This document shows positions 17,314-17,335 of a stretch of DNA of 17,335 nucleotides, piece by piece; positions within the stretch are counted from its first letter, which is position 1; the number at the start of each line of letters is the position of its first letter. The translations under genes were made by a program, and so were the position numbers. The stretch is from Candidatus Rokuibacteriota bacterium. Lineage in GTDB: Bacteria; Methylomirabilota; Methylomirabilia; Rokubacteriales; CSP1-6. The notes beneath the pieces are model-generated. The model had not been told where the DNA came from. It did no database searches and was given only the letters and a program-made list of their open reading frames with translations. The stretch lies in assembly GCA_016179165.1 (NCBI GenBank), contig JACORX010000319.1, positions 1 to 17,335 on the forward strand, read 5' to 3'.

Positions 17314-17335
17314 CGCAGCCGAGCGTGCTCTACAA
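17310..17335 (+). CDS. Start of a further gene, cut by the window edge
   Basis: A GTG at 17310 overlaps the stop of the acyl-CoA dehydrogenase (GTGA), with AGGAA (17294-17298) 11 nt upstream. Only eight residues (MTQPSVLY) are visible. Position after an acyl-CoA dehydrogenase and this kind of N-terminus would suit an enoyl-CoA hydratase, but the fragment is too short to assign. Confidence 0.5.

Overview
This is a high-GC bacterial window in which every convincing gene lies on the + strand in short, tightly packed operons. GC-rich wobble positions, GTG starts, ATGA/GTGA overlaps and the mix of acyl-CoA metabolism with a very large GAF sensor kinase suggest a soil or subsurface lineage of the Rokubacteria/Methylomirabilota or deltaproteobacterial kind. 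That assignment is inference: there is no rRNA or other phylogenetic marker here.

Layout. (1) 1-420: the C-terminal part of a 3-hydroxybutyryl-CoA dehydrogenase, cut by the window edge. (2) 421-626: a non-coding gap with GC hairpins, a plausible sigma70-type promoter and an 18-bp palindrome over its -10. (3) 627-7304: a 2225-residue membrane-anchored hybrid histidine kinase with nine tandem GAF domains, overlapping by 4 bp a stand-alone trpD (7301-8368). (4) 8369-8532: a gap with a good promoter (TTGACC-18-TACAAT) and a perfect 10-bp palindrome of the GT-N6-AC type bound by GntR/HutC regulators. (5) 8533-15816: an eight-gene operon: GntR-UTRA regulator, etfB, etfA, acyl-CoA dehydrogenase, B12-dependent acyl-CoA mutase large subunit, branched-chain aminotransferase, HIT protein, mutase small (B12-binding) subunit. 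(6) 15817-16149: a 333-nt gap dominated by a 217-bp near-symmetric palindrome. (7) 16150-17313: a second acyl-CoA dehydrogenase, overlapping by 4 bp the start of another gene that leaves the window.

How the genes may work together. The mutase would usually be labelled methylmalonyl-CoA mutase. However, the two residues that bind the methylmalonyl carboxylate (Tyr89 and Arg207 in the Propionibacterium enzyme) are Phe80 and Gln198 here, the pair described for isobutyryl-CoA mutase, and the two-polypeptide layout (550 + 134 aa) also fits that enzyme. With the aminotransferase, short-chain acyl-CoA dehydrogenases, ETF and the nearby 3-hydroxybutyryl-CoA dehydrogenase, the window reads as parts of a route valine -> 2-oxoisovalerate -> isobutyryl-CoA <-> butyryl-CoA -> crotonyl-CoA -> 3-hydroxybutyryl-CoA -> acetoacetyl-CoA. 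The branched-chain 2-oxoacid dehydrogenase, hydratase, thiolase and mutase G-protein chaperone are not in the window. The regulator, as first gene of the operon, probably controls it and itself. The kinase-trpD pair looks like a separate unit with no evident metabolic link to the rest.
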